From Burkholderiales bacterium (GTDB lineage Bacteria > Pseudomonadota > Gammaproteobacteria > Burkholderiales > Burkholderiaceae_B): DNA of 36,302 nt. The DNA lies in contig JAIXTE010000131.1 in assembly GCA_027484315.1 (NCBI GenBank), positions 1 through 36,302 of the forward strand, given 5' to 3'. This document shows positions 16,456 through 25,318 of this stretch, in pieces (the stretch's first letter is position 1; each line of letters opens with the position of its first letter). The notes below the pieces were generated by a model. It made no database searches. It had not been told where the DNA came from and was given only the letters and a program-made list of their open reading frames with translations. The position numbers and the translations under genes were made by a program.

Positions 16456-18981
16456 TCAAGTGGCGGCACCTGACAAACTGACAAGGGTAATCACCACACC
16501 GTCAATGACATCATCAAGCCTTCGGTAAGGCATGATGCGGACAGAAAACCGGCGACCATCTCTTCCTGAAATCTGCTTTTCGGAAAAAGCGAGGGTGCGC
16601 AATGTTTCCTCCGCATCAGCGTTCAATTCCGGGTAATTCAAGATGTTGCTAAGGTCACTCAATGGGCGGCCCACATCACTTTCACGCAGGCTGATGATTT
16701 TCGCGGCACGTTCTGTGTAGCGGCGCACATTCAATTGTCGATCCAGAAACAGAATTGCAATTTCCGTGCTGTTCAACAGGTTTTGCATGTCACTTTGCGC
16801 CAAGGCCAGATCATCCAGCTTGGCCTGAAGCTCCGAATTGATGGTTTGCAGTTCCTCATTCATGGACTGCATTTCTTCCTTGGATGTCGTCAACTCTTCG
16901 TTGGTGGACTGCAACTCTTCATTCGTGGATTGAAGTTCTTCATTGGAAGACTGCAACTCCTCTTGCGAGGCTCGATTTTCCTCACGCAAGCGCTGATTTT
17001 CTTCCTGCTGGCGGCGCAGTTCGTCAAGAAAGTTGGCTTGGTCGGCCCCCGTGGCGGTGTCTACAAGTGATGGGCGTTGCTGCAACAAGCCTGCGTCACG
17101 AAAAACCACCATGAACATGCCGTGAAGGGCAACGGGCTCGGTCAACATTTGAACAGTGACATCCACAATCAAGCTGTCGGGGTTGTCCAATTCCACCTGC
17201 AGGCCACGCATTTCAACAGGTTCGGTTTGGCCAGCTGCTTTGCGCAAGGCATTGAACAAGGGGGCTCGAAGACCATCACGCACCATGGCATGAAAGTTCC
17301 AGTTGGCCTTGCCCGCTGCGGGCTCCAGGTATTTGCCTGTTCTGCCACTGATGTAGACAATGTCACTGTCAGCATTCACCACCACAGCTGCAGGTGAATA
17401 CACTTGCAACAGCACATGGTCGGCGGCCGCCTGGAGGCTTTGGCCCGCAGGCTGATTATTCGTGTGGGTTGTTGACACGGGTCGTTCTCGACTTGAATTC
17501 AATATGGGAGGAAACGCATTCAGTAACAAATCTACACCAGAAGACTGTGAGCTGTTCCTGCGTTTGTAAAAACGCAGTTTGCTTTCAAGCAGCTCAAAAA
17601 GGTGCTCCATGTTGCCCACGGTTTCAGAACTGCCAAGCAACATCGTGCCCCAAGGGCGCAGGCTGTAGTGAAACAGGGGAAACAAGCGTTGCTGAAGCTG
17701 TGAATCAAAGTAAATCAGAAGATTGCGGCAAATCAGCAAATCCAGCCTGGTGAACGGTGGATCCAGCACAAGGTTGTGCTGGGCAAACAGCACCTTGTCG
17801 CGGATGGATTGATTTACCACATAAACCCCATCGCGCAGGGTGAAGAAGCGCTCAAGGCGGGTAGTCGATATTTGCCCGGATATGGACAAGGGATACTTTC
17901 CACGCCGTGCAAACTCGATGGCGTCCGGGCTCAAATCAGACGCAAAAATTTGCAGTTCAATTGAACGACTGGCGGGCAATCTGGACAAAGCTTCCGATAA
18001 CAGCATCGCCAGCGTGTAAGCCTCTTCACCCGTGGAACAACCAGCACACCATACCCTGAATTTGTGGCCATCAGGCAACTGGTTCAACAGGGCTGGCAGT
18101 ACCGAATGTTCGAGAAACTCCCACACCAAAGGGTCACGAAAAAAGCTGGTAACACCGATCAACAGTTCCTTGAACAGGAGGTCTACTTCACCGGGATTGT
18201 TCTGAAGAAATGAGGCATACAGTGCCATACCGTCCAGACCATGAACAGCAACTCGACGCTCAATTCGCCTATACAGGGTGCTTTTTTTATACAAGGCAAA
18301 ATCATGTCGCGTGCGCTTGCGCAACAGGCCCAATACCTCTGTCAGTGGTGCAGTGTCGGTTTCCGGGGCATCGACAAGAGTCTCTGCACTGGTGCGAATG
18401 CCCTTTGCAAAATCAGTGATTCTGTGGGGTAGTTCTTCACACAAATCAACAACATCTACACATTTCAGATTGAGAGCACTCTGGGGCATGGAGTCAAACT
18501 GGGCCGACTCAGGTCTTTGTACAAGCGTGAAACCACCGCCACGCTTGATGGCCTGCAAACCCAGAGCACCATCTGAACCCATCCCGGACAACACCACACC
18601 GATTGCCTTGTGTTCAAACTCTTGCGCCAAGGAGTAAAACAGGACATTGACGGGTAAACGTAGACCGCCCACTTCAGTAGACTGTGCCAAATGAAGCTTT
18701 CCACCTTGTACAGTCAAATCTCGATCAGGCGGGATGACATACACGTGATCGGGCTTGATCACCTGATTTTGGTGTGCTGAAAGCACAGTCAAGGTGGTTA
18801 CGCGCTGCAACAACTCCGGTAGTAGTGCTTTCTTGGTTGGATCGAGATGCTGTACCACGACATAGGCAAGACCGGAGTTGACAAGCGCATGGGTAAAAAA
18901 CGTTTCCAGCGCGACGAGGCCGCCTGCAGAGGCACCAATACCTACCACCAGTGGTGTCAAATTTGATTGACCTTTGATCAA
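16456..18981 (-). CDS. CheB-CheR fusion with coiled coil and PAS domain
   Basis: An 841-residue cytoplasmic protein. Residues 8-190 are a CheB methylesterase domain with the catalytic set S18 (GIGASAGG), H45 (VVQHLDP) and D137 (SGMGSDGALG). Residues 210-480 are a CheR methyltransferase with TSFFRDP, the SAM site VWCAGCSTGEEAYTLAML and the LLICRNLLIYF motif. A PAS-like region follows (about 520-650), then a long EELQSTNEELQSTNEEL coiled coil and a final PAS domain. No receiver domain precedes CheB. The start is TTG at 18979-18981, which overlaps the stop of the upstream PAS gene as TTGA, so translation is coupled. Such fusions are usually linked to chemosensory or signal-transduction arrays. 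No chemoreceptor or CheA lies here, so the input is unknown. Confidence 0.9.
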   Translation of the reverse strand: MIKGQSNLTPLVVGIGASAGGLVALETFFTHALVNSGLAYVVVQHLDPTKKALLPELLQRVTTLTVLSAHQNQVIKPDHVYVIPPDRDLTVQGGKLHLAQSTEVGGLRLPVNVLFYSLAQEFEHKAIGVVLSGMGSDGALGLQAIKRGGGFTLVQRPESAQFDSMPQSALNLKCVDVVDLCEELPHRITDFAKGIRTSAETLVDAPETDTAPLTEVLGLLRKRTRHDFALYKKSTLYRRIERRVAVHGLDGMALYASFLQNNPGEVDLLFKELLIGVTSFFRDPLVWEFLEHSVLPALLNQLPDGHKFRVWCAGCSTGEEAYTLAMLLSEALSRLPASRSIELQIFASDLSPDAIEFARRGKYPLSISGQISTTRLERFFTLRDGVYVVNQSIRDKVLFAQHNLVLDPPFTRLDLLICRNLLIYFDSQLQQRLFPLFHYSLRPWGTMLLGSSETVGNMEHLFELLESKLRFYKRRNSSQSSGVDLLLNAFPPILNSSRERPVSTTHTNNQPAGQSLQAAADHVLLQVYSPAAVVVNADSDIVYISGRTGKYLEPAAGKANWNFHAMVRDGLRAPLFNALRKAAGQTEPVEMRGLQVELDNPDSLIVDVTVQMLTEPVALHGMFMVVFRDAGLLQQRPSLVDTATGADQANFLDELRRQQEENQRLREENRASQEELQSSNEELQSTNEELQSTNEELTTSKEEMQSMNEELQTINSELQAKLDDLALAQSDMQNLLNSTEIAILFLDRQLNVRRYTERAAKIISLRESDVGRPLSDLSNILNYPELNADAEETLRTLAFSEKQISGRDGRRFSVRIMPYRRLDDVIDGVVITLVSLSGAAT

Positions 18982-19583
18982 AGCTTCAGCAATTGGTCAT
19001 AACTGGACAATCCGAAGAAAAAGACACCAGTGTCGGGTGAACGGGTAATCAACACCTGGATACGCTTGGGGCGCTCCTCTGCCGGCTTTAGTTCAAGCAC
19101 GCAAACCTGCGGGGAACCATCAAAAGAAGGAAGTTTCAACAGGTCCTGCAATGCGTAGGCACTCAACGATGTGCAATAACTTTCAAAAACACGACCGTTG
19201 CAGGTCTTGTCCTTCAATCCGAGGAGTCTGGCGGCAGCCTGATTACTCTCCGTGATCACACCATCTTCCTTCACGACCAAATAGCCGAAAGGTGCATGTT
19301 CAAAGAGGGCCTTGAAGTGTCCCAGTTGCTTGTTGTACAGCTGTGCGCCACGTTCAAGCTCCTGGTGTTGCATTTCCAGTTCAACTTGATGCGTTTGCAA
19401 TTCATGCAGCAACTTCAAACCATCCATCACGGTGTCCGGGGAGCTGGCCAAACGAAACAGCAAAGCGAGAGTGTCCGCATTGAGTGGCCACTCAGTTCCA
19501 GATGCGATCCCGATTTTTAAGCGAAAAGCAGCTTCAGCACGAAGTTGAGACCTATCTCTGGTGGTTTTTGAAGAAACAGGCAT
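18978..19583 (-). CDS. PAS domain protein coupled to the CheB-CheR fusion
   Basis: A 201-residue soluble protein. An N-terminal helical region includes a coiled-coil segment (MDGLKLLHELQTHQVELEMQHQELERGAQLYNKQ; about residues 53-86). A PAS domain follows: FKALFEHAPFGYLVVKEDGVITESNQAAARLLG (about 92-124). There is no kinase, cyclase or DNA-binding output domain. The sequence style matches the N-terminal part of histidine kinases and CheB/CheR-associated sensors, so it probably works as a sensor or adaptor for the fusion protein that follows. The ATG at 19581-19583 has only a poor ribosome site (TTGGAC). Its stop overlaps the next start codon (TTGA). A promoter is expected in 19584-19690, but I could not pick one with confidence. 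Confidence 0.8.
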   Translation of the reverse strand: MPVSSKTTRDRSQLRAEAAFRLKIGIASGTEWPLNADTLALLFRLASSPDTVMDGLKLLHELQTHQVELEMQHQELERGAQLYNKQLGHFKALFEHAPFGYLVVKEDGVITESNQAAARLLGLKDKTCNGRVFESYCTSLSAYALQDLLKLPSFDGSPQVCVLELKPAEERPKRIQVLITRSPDTGVFFFGLSSYDQLLKL

Positions 19584-19698
19584 TTTGTGTCCAATACGTC
19601 AAGAGAATCTCTTTTGATGATACTCCGCATTTTCATCATGTATTCAAGTGTTTATCAGGCTTAAGGGATAAGTGTCGGGGCTGCACAATGAATCAAGG

Positions 19699-19714
19699 GA
19701 ATACCCCCGTATTC
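19699..19714. repeat. Perfect inverted repeat between ccmH and the PAS gene
   Basis: GAATAC-CCCC-GTATTC is a perfect 6+6 inverted repeat with a C4 spacer. TGAATAC occurs again nearby on the minus strand (near 19730). It lies 24 bases after the ccmH stop and about 115 bases before the PAS gene start. No T-run follows, so it is either a weak end-of-operon hairpin or an operator. Confidence 0.4.
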
Positions 19715-19737
19715 ATTCAAAGGCAATGGTATTCATC

Positions 19738-20145
19738 TCACCTGGTTTTCGAACTGCGCTTATACAGCTCTTCAGCCCAGGCTTTGTCAGCATTTTTAGA
19801 TTGAGCTTCCTGAGTCGGCCTGACCTTGCTGGTCCGAACTACTTTTCGGGCCATGAATATGGCAATGACCAGAACCACAAATGGCCCCAACCAAAGTGCC
19901 GCATTTTCCACACTGTAAGCGGGCTTGTAAATGACAAACTCGCCGTATCTGTCCTGCATGTAACTTTTAATTTCTTCGCTTGTTTTGCCCGCGCGAATTT
20001 GCTCGGCAATTTTTTCTTTCAGATCCACAGCCAATGAGGCGTGGGAATCCGCGAGTGACTGGTTTTGGCACACCAGGCAACGCAATTCACTGGCCACTTC
20101 CTTGTATTGGGCTTTTTCAGATTGGTTCAAATCGTTCACATTCAT
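19738..20145 (-). CDS. ccmH: Cytochrome c maturation protein CcmH, lacking a signal peptide
   Basis: A 135-residue protein with the conserved haem-ligation reductase motif LRCLVCQNQSLADSHASLA (C23, C26), the helical AEQIRAGKTSEEIKSYMQDRYGEFV segment, and one transmembrane helix (about 84-101) followed by a short charged tail. CcmH acts in the periplasm to keep apocytochrome CXXCH thiols reduced for haem attachment with CcmF. Homologues normally begin with a cleaved signal peptide. Here the ATG at 20143-20145 (overlapping the ccmG stop as ATGA) starts only about 10 residues before the mature domain, and an in-frame stop at 20155-20157 excludes any longer form. There is no fused CcmI part; ccmI is a separate gene at the other end of the operon. 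It is the last gene of the operon. Confidence 0.9.
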   Translation of the reverse strand: MNVNDLNQSEKAQYKEVASELRCLVCQNQSLADSHASLAVDLKEKIAEQIRAGKTSEEIKSYMQDRYGEFVIYKPAYSVENAALWLGPFVVLVIAIFMARKVVRTSKVRPTQEAQSKNADKAWAEELYKRSSKTR

Positions 20146-20711
20146 CGCGAGGCCTCAATGGCTGGCAGTGCCATGCTTTGGAAATAATCCGTGGGTACTG
20201 GCCCAACCTGTTTGTGAATAATTGTGTTTTTTGAATTCATTAGAAATGTTTCCGGCACACCATAAACGCCCAGTTCAATCCCATATTGTCCATTCTGGTC
20301 AATCAGAACCAGGTCATACGGATTGCCATATTGGTTTAGCCATCGACGGGTATTGGCGAGGTCATCTTTGTAAGCCAAACCGACCAAACGGATTTTCTTT
20401 TGTTTGGCCAATTCGAGAAAATGCGGATGCTCGATCAAACAGGCCTGACACCATGATGCGAAAACATTCAATACCCAAGGCTGGCCGTTGAGCTCGTCAA
20501 TACGCTGAAGAAGGCGGACATCAGCCACTTGCGTGGCCTCGGCTTCACTGCCCTGAAAACTGAGCACGGGCAAGACGGCAGCAGGTACAGACTTGCCAAT
20601 CAGTGCAGAGGGCAGTTTTTTTGGATCAAGCCACAAACCGCGAAGCAAAAAAACACCCAGAAACAACAGAACCAGGATTGGCAAATACAGGCGGAGGCGT
20701 TTTTTGATCAT
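20142..20711 (-). CDS. ccmG: CcmG/DsbE thioredoxin-like thiol:disulfide oxidoreductase
   Basis: A 189-residue protein with an N-terminal membrane anchor (LRLYLPILVLLFLGVFLLRG) and a periplasmic thioredoxin fold. The active site is WCQAC (C88, C91), and the cis-proline loop is YGVPETFLMN. It reduces the CcmH and apocytochrome disulfides during cytochrome c maturation. The frame is open to 20795, but the ATG at 20709-20711 is preferred because it overlaps the ccmF stop (ATGA) and begins the anchor. It is immediately followed by ccmH, also with an ATGA overlap. Confidence 0.93.
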   Translation of the reverse strand: MIKKRLRLYLPILVLLFLGVFLLRGLWLDPKKLPSALIGKSVPAAVLPVLSFQGSEAEATQVADVRLLQRIDELNGQPWVLNVFASWCQACLIEHPHFLELAKQKKIRLVGLAYKDDLANTRRWLNQYGNPYDLVLIDQNGQYGIELGVYGVPETFLMNSKNTIIHKQVGPVPTDYFQSMALPAIEASR

Positions 20712-22699
20712 GCCGACAGTCCATTCTTTTTGGGACGATAACGCCTGTCGAAAACTGTGAGCAGGCCACCAAGGGCCATGAGGGCACACCCCCACCAGAT
20801 GAGATTGATCAAGGGTTTGTAATACAGGCGAACGCCCCAGCTACCCGCGCTTGTGCTGCTTTGAACCGCGTCGCCCAAGCTGATGTAGACATCAGAAAAC
20901 AGGTCTGTGTGAATGGCAGCCTCCGTCATGGTTTGCTCCGAACTTTGATAACGCCGCTTCTCTGGTTCCAGCAGGTGAATCAGCGTTCCATCGCCACGCG
21001 TTAACTCGAATACACCCAATGCAGCCACGTGATTTTGTCGTTGAACGGAATCCACACCAATGAAGGTGACACGCCACGGTCCGATCTCCGTAGTTTCGCC
21101 CGGCTTCAGGACTGCATCGGTTTCGGTTTCAAAAGTTTTCACCCAACTGACACCCACCACAAACACAGCCACACCGAGGTGCGCAAGCACCATGCCCCAA
21201 TAGGAAAGTGACAGACGTCGCATGCGATACAGCAGGCCACTTTGCGGAACCGAGGAACCAGCCTTGCGCGTGGCAGTGGCAGCATGTGCCAGTGTGGCCA
21301 CTGCCATGAATACGGCACACACAACACCAGCAGCCCACAGCATGCTGAAATGCCCATTGATCAAAGCTGCACCCAGCAAAACCAGAAGCGCAACACCGAG
21401 CGCCACAGCACCCGGTTTGATGTATTGGGCCAGAGATGTTTCACGCCAGCGCGAATCAGGGCCCAAGGCCATCAAAAGAACAGCAGGCAGCAAAATCGGG
21501 GCGAACAAAGCCTCAAAATAAGGCTGACCCACCGACATTTTTCGGCCACCTATCACTTCGACGACCAAGGGGTACAAGGTGCCCAGCATCACAGTCACCA
21601 GAGCAGCGCTCATCAACACATTGTTGGAGAGCAAGAGGGATTCACGCCCCGTCGCCTTGAAATCGCCCCCCTGCCCCACCTCGCCTGTTTTCATGGCGTA
21701 AAGGACATATGACGAACCCACCACCAGAAACAGCAGTGCCAATATGAACACACCGCGCTCGGGGTCGGTTGCAAAGGCATGCACGGATGTGAGCACGCCT
21801 GAACGAACCAGAAAGGTCCCCAGCAGGGACAAGGCAAATGTGGTCAATGCCAGCAACAGGGTCCAGCTGCGCAGGGTGCCCCGCTTTTCGGACACGGCCA
21901 GTGAATGGATCAGAGCAGTGCCGGCCAGCCAGGGCATCAGGGATGCATTTTCAACGGGATCCCAAAACCACCAACCACCCCAACCCAGCTCGCGGTAAGC
22001 CCACCAGCTGCCCAGGGCAATACCCACCGTCAGGAATGCCCAGGCCACATTGGTCCAGGGTCGGCTCCAGCGGGCCCAGGTCATGTCAAAGCGCCCTTCA
22101 AGCAAACCAGCCACGGCGAAGGCAAAGGTCACCGCAAAACCGACGTAGCCCATGTACAGCATGGGTGGGTGGATGATCATGATGATGTCTTGCAGCAACG
22201 GGTTGAGGTCGCGCCCATCCAGAGGTGTGGGCGACAAATACTCAAAGGGGTTGCTGGCCAGCAGCAGGTACATCAAAAAGCCAACCAACACCAGTTGCAA
22301 GGTGGCAAGCACCCGAACCTTGAAACAGGCGGACACCTCAAAACGGGCCCACGCCACAGCCTGGGTCCAGGCAGCAAACATGAGCACCCAAAGCAGAAAT
22401 GAACCCTCGTGAGAACCCCAACTGGCCGCGATTTTGTAAAACACCGGCAGGGCGAGGTTGGAGTTTTCCGCCACGTTGCGCACTGAAAAATCACTGACGA
22501 CAAAAGAATAAATCAGACCGAGAAAGGACACGCAAACCAGGCCGAAAACCAGAAATACATTGCGTTGAACAGCAATCAACAAGGGCACTGCAGGTGCATG
22601 GGTGTACACACCTTTCACTGCACGGAAACCTGCCCATGCGCCAAATAGAGCCAACACTGTGGCCAGGGCAAGGCTGAATTGCGAAATAAATGCGATCAC
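20708..22699 (-). CDS. ccmF: Haem lyase CcmF
   Basis: A 663-residue polytopic membrane protein, the usual CcmF size. The tryptophan-rich WWD haem-handling domain is at residues 241-257 ([17 protein letters not shown]), and conserved histidines occur in [10 protein letters not shown] and [11 protein letters not shown]. Near the C-terminus is a large periplasmic loop (about 535-625) before the last helix. CcmF with CcmH forms the complex that attaches haem from holo-CcmE to CXXCH motifs of apocytochrome c. The ATG at 22697-22699 overlaps the ccmE stop as ATGA, and its stop overlaps ccmG likewise, so the genes are tightly coupled. Confidence 0.95.
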   Translation of the reverse strand: MIAFISQFSLALATVLALFGAWAGFRAVKGVYTHAPAVPLLIAVQRNVFLVFGLVCVSFLGLIYSFVVSDFSVRNVAENSNLALPVFYKIAASWGSHEGSFLLWVLMFAAWTQAVAWARFEVSACFKVRVLATLQLVLVGFLMYLLLASNPFEYLSPTPLDGRDLNPLLQDIIMIIHPPMLYMGYVGFAVTFAFAVAGLLEGRFDMTWARWSRPWTNVAWAFLTVGIALGSWWAYRELGWGGWWFWDPVENASLMPWLAGTALIHSLAVSEKRGTLRSWTLLLALTTFALSLLGTFLVRSGVLTSVHAFATDPERGVFILALLFLVVGSSYVLYAMKTGEVGQGGDFKATGRESLLLSNNVLMSAALVTVMLGTLYPLVVEVIGGRKMSVGQPYFEALFAPILLPAVLLMALGPDSRWRETSLAQYIKPGAVALGVALLVLLGAALINGHFSMLWAAGVVCAVFMAVATLAHAATATRKAGSSVPQSGLLYRMRRLSLSYWGMVLAHLGVAVFVVGVSWVKTFETETDAVLKPGETTEIGPWRVTFIGVDSVQRQNHVAALGVFELTRGDGTLIHLLEPEKRRYQSSEQTMTEAAIHTDLFSDVYISLGDAVQSSTSAGSWGVRLYYKPLINLIWWGCALMALGGLLTVFDRRYRPKKNGLSA

Positions 22700-23115
22700 T
22701 GGGCAACCCCTGGTGGCATGTAATCTTCATCGTGCTTTGCCAGTACTTCCGAGGCCACAAAGGTAGTGCCATCCCATTGGCCATCGGCAACCACACCGGT
22801 GCCTTCCTTGAACAGGTCCGGCAGAATGCCGTTGAACTGGACCGGTACTTTGTTGTTCAGGTCTGTAACCACGAAGCTCACCTTGAGGGAATCGGCCTCG
22901 CGCTGAACGCTGCCCACTTCGACCATACCGCCCAGGCGATAGGTTTTTTCACCTTGCGGCACATCACCACTTAAAATTTGCGTGGGTGTGTAAAAGAAAA
23001 CCAGGTTTTCATTGAACACTTTTACCAAGGCAATTCCAAATCCCAAAGCCACCACAACAATTGCAGCCAACCAGGCTGCGCGATAGGCGCGCGCATTGCT
23101 CATTCTCTTATTCAT
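22696..23115 (-). CDS. ccmE: Haem chaperone CcmE
   Basis: A 139-residue protein with one N-terminal membrane helix (about residues 12-31) and a periplasmic OB-fold: [25 protein letters not shown], then [28 protein letters not shown]. The C-terminal motif [11 protein letters not shown] holds the covalent haem-binding H128 and Y132. CcmE receives haem from CcmABCD and delivers it to CcmF. The frame is open to 23274, but the ATG at 23113-23115 ([12 protein letters not shown]) overlaps the ccmD end by a few bases and gives a normal length. A second ATG 12 bases further in is an alternative. Confidence 0.93.
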   Translation of the reverse strand: MNKRMSNARAYRAAWLAAIVVVALGFGIALVKVFNENLVFFYTPTQILSGDVPQGEKTYRLGGMVEVGSVQREADSLKVSFVVTDLNNKVPVQFNGILPDLFKEGTGVVADGQWDGTTFVASEVLAKHDEDYMPPGVAQ

Positions 23116-23284
23116 TGATCTTGCCTTCGCCCCGCAGGGCCGTGCGATTACTTCGTTGCCTTTTTCGGGCCAGTTCCGTTTTCGTTGGGCCCGCACGGTG
23201 GGCCAGAACACTGTCAAGCCCCAACACGAGCACACTACAAACCACACACAGCCAGATGGTCTGCCACGCGTCAAAATTCATCAT
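23108..23284 (-). CDS. ccmD: Haem exporter protein CcmD
   Basis: A small 58-residue membrane protein. One helix ([20 protein letters not shown]) is followed by a basic tail ([14 protein letters not shown]), the typical CcmD layout. CcmD releases holo-CcmE from the CcmABC complex. The start is one of the adjacent ATGs at 23282-23284 or 23279-23281, with a GGAG site just upstream. Its position between ccmC and ccmE and its 8-base overlap with ccmE confirm the call better than the sequence alone does. Confidence 0.85.
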   Translation of the reverse strand: MMNFDAWQTIWLCVVCSVLVLGLDSVLAHRAGPTKTELARKRQRSNRTALRGEGKINE

Positions 23285-23306
23285 CGAACTCCATCGAGGT
23301 AATGGC

Positions 23307-23999
23307 TCATGCCCAGCGCCTTTGTACAAGCAAACGCCGCGCCCTGTTCAAGACGGTGCTGGCGCACACCAACCAGAAACCCAACACACACAACCACATG
23401 CCGGTTGCGATTTCAGGGTGAATGCGATTGCCCGACATGGACACGCTGTAGCCTTGGTGCAAAGTATTCCAGAACACGACTGACAAATAGATCAGGGGAA
23501 TATTGACCGCGCCAATCAGCAGGCCTATCGACACAATACGATCTGCTTTGGCCGGGTCGGTTGCCAACTGGCTCAGGGCCATCAGGCCAAGATAAATAAA
23601 CAGCAACAGCAGCTCGGAGGTCATTCGCGCATCCCAAACCCAGTAGGTTCCCCAGGTGGGTTTGCCCCACAGCGCTCCAGTGACCAGTGCCAGCACCGTC
23701 ATCCATGCGCCTGTGGGCAATAGCGCGCGCATCAGGACTGCAGACACATCACTGCGGTACACCCAGTTCAGCATGGCATATCCACAGGCCACCAGATACA
23801 GAAACATGGACATCCACGCTGCCGGCACATGCACATAAATGGCGCGGTACACCTCGCCTTGCTGAACATCCACAGGTGCAAGATACAAACCAGTGTACAA
23901 ACCAAATGCCAGCAACAGTGCGCCCGCTGCGAGCAGCCAGACCCACAGCCAACTGGCCAGTGCGTGAAACCTGGGGGGAGATGCAAGCTGCCCAAACAT
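23307..23999 (-). CDS. ccmC: Haem handling protein CcmC
   Basis: A 230-residue membrane protein with six predicted helices. The WWD haem domain is at residues 116-123 (WGTYWVWD, followed by ARMTSELLL). Histidine ligands are likely in YVHVPAAWMSM (H57) and NTLHQGYSVS. CcmC presents haem to CcmE together with CcmAB and CcmD. The frame is open to 24056. The ATG at 23997-23999 has an AGGA site 6 bases upstream; an ATG at 24003-24005 that overlaps the ccmAB stop is the alternative and adds only two residues. Confidence 0.93.
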   Translation of the reverse strand: MFGQLASPPRFHALASWLWVWLLAAGALLLAFGLYTGLYLAPVDVQQGEVYRAIYVHVPAAWMSMFLYLVACGYAMLNWVYRSDVSAVLMRALLPTGAWMTVLALVTGALWGKPTWGTYWVWDARMTSELLLLFIYLGLMALSQLATDPAKADRIVSIGLLIGAVNIPLIYLSVVFWNTLHQGYSVSMSGNRIHPEIATGMWLCVLGFWLVCASTVLNRARRLLVQRRWA

Positions 24000-24001
24000 A
24001 A

Positions 24002-25318
24002 TCATTCCTGTATCAAGGCGACAAGCCTTTTGACCACCAACGGGCCCAACAAGCACAGCAGCAAGCCCAGACTGGCCAAGACAGCCAGTGGCGGAAAGGC
24101 GCTGCGCCCCATGTCATTGGCTTGACTGGCTTCAAGCCCGAATATCAACACCGGTACCAGCAAGGGCAAGGCCAACAAATACACCAACACGGCACCACCC
24201 CGGGTCAACATGACCAACAGCGCGATGAGAGCCAGCAAGGGAGTGATGGCCCACAAGCCGGCAGCCAGTGCAACGATCAACTGCAACGACTGCAAACCTG
24301 AAAGCCCAAACTGCAACGCAACCAAGCCCGTGACTGGCACCAGTACCGCGATTTGTGACAGGGTCAGGGTCAGCACGCGCACAAGCCAATAAGCACCGAG
24401 ATTGTCCGGATTAAGGTGGGAAAGCCAGCGTAGCCAGCCAACCCGGTGGTCTTCAAGAAACCAGTCTTTGGCGCTCAACAAGGTGGCCAGCAACAAGCTG
24501 ACCCAGACTGCCACACGGGAAAATTCGACACCAGGGTTGCCAAGACCAATTCCAAAAAAACTCAAGATCATCCAGTGAAACAAGGCGCCCCACAACAAAG
24601 CTTGCGGATTGCCCCACAGTACCGCCAGTTCACGCCGGAGCAAGACCGACAGCGGCACCATTCGTTTGAGCAGAACCGCAGACGGTGCGTTGTGGTTTGA
24701 AACGTACTCCGACAGGTTACCCGTCAGCTTACCCTTTTCAAGCAAGCCTGCCTTCAGGCAGATACCTGGCATGTGCGCCAACATCACAGCCGGGTCAACG
24801 TGTGTCGCCATGAGAACAATACCCCCAGCCTGAAAATGAGTTGCAACAGCATCGGCCAACAAGGCTTGCCCATCCACATCAAGCGCATTCAAAGGTTCGT
24901 CCAGAAGCCACACTTTGAAATGCCCAGCCAAAAGCGCACACAGGCCCAGGCGGGCGCGCTGTCCGGACGACAAGGTACCAACCCGCTCATGTTGCCAGTC
25001 GGTCAAACCCACTTTCTCGAGCAAATCGTCAAGCTGCATTTCCTTCTGGCCTGCGTGTTCAAGCACAAATTCCAGTTGTTCGCTGACCAGCAGTTCATCG
25101 CGCAAACCATATTCAGGTTTGAACAGGACAGCCTGGCCTGGCAGTGAATTGGCCATTCCCCTTAACAAGGTTGACTTGCCCACGCCATTGGCACCCCGAA
25201 GCACGTTCAACTCGCCCGGGTGTAGCATGAACTGCAAATTCTCGGCCAGCGTGACACCTGCAGCCTGCAATGTGCTGCAATGAATTTGCAAACCCTGTGT
25301 AGTCAGTTCAGCGCGCAT
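24002..25318 (-). CDS. ccmA: CcmA-CcmB fusion: haem-maturation ABC transporter ATPase and permease in one chain
   Basis: A 438-residue protein joining two subunits that are normally separate. Residues 1-205 are the CcmA ATPase: Walker A GANGVGKST (42-50), signature LSSGQ (116-120), Walker B VWLLDEPLNALD (136-147), and the switch histidine in MATHVDP. From about 220 (MVPLSVLLRRELAVLWGNPQ) to the end is CcmB, about 219 residues and six hydrophobic segments. The linker (about 205-220) is short and non-hydrophobic. CcmAB uses ATP to release holo-CcmE from CcmC. The start ATG at 25316-25318 shares one base with the ccmI stop (TAATG), and the stop overlaps the ccmC region, so nothing suggests an assembly error. 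I see no internal start with a ribosome site that would clearly give free CcmB. Confidence 0.9.
   Translation of the reverse strand: MRAELTTQGLQIHCSTLQAAGVTLAENLQFMLHPGELNVLRGANGVGKSTLLRGMANSLPGQAVLFKPEYGLRDELLVSEQLEFVLEHAGQKEMQLDDLLEKVGLTDWQHERVGTLSSGQRARLGLCALLAGHFKVWLLDEPLNALDVDGQALLADAVATHFQAGGIVLMATHVDPAVMLAHMPGICLKAGLLEKGKLTGNLSEYVSNHNAPSAVLLKRMVPLSVLLRRELAVLWGNPQALLWGALFHWMILSFFGIGLGNPGVEFSRVAVWVSLLLATLLSAKDWFLEDHRVGWLRWLSHLNPDNLGAYWLVRVLTLTLSQIAVLVPVTGLVALQFGLSGLQSLQLIVALAAGLWAITPLLALIALLVMLTRGGAVLVYLLALPLLVPVLIFGLEASQANDMGRSAFPPLAVLASLGLLLCLLGPLVVKRLVALIQE

Noticed and set aside
16884..17114. Repetitive Thr/Ser/Trp-rich plus-strand frame
   Set aside because: The repeat is the antisense reading of the EELQSTN coiled-coil repeats of the CheB-CheR protein.
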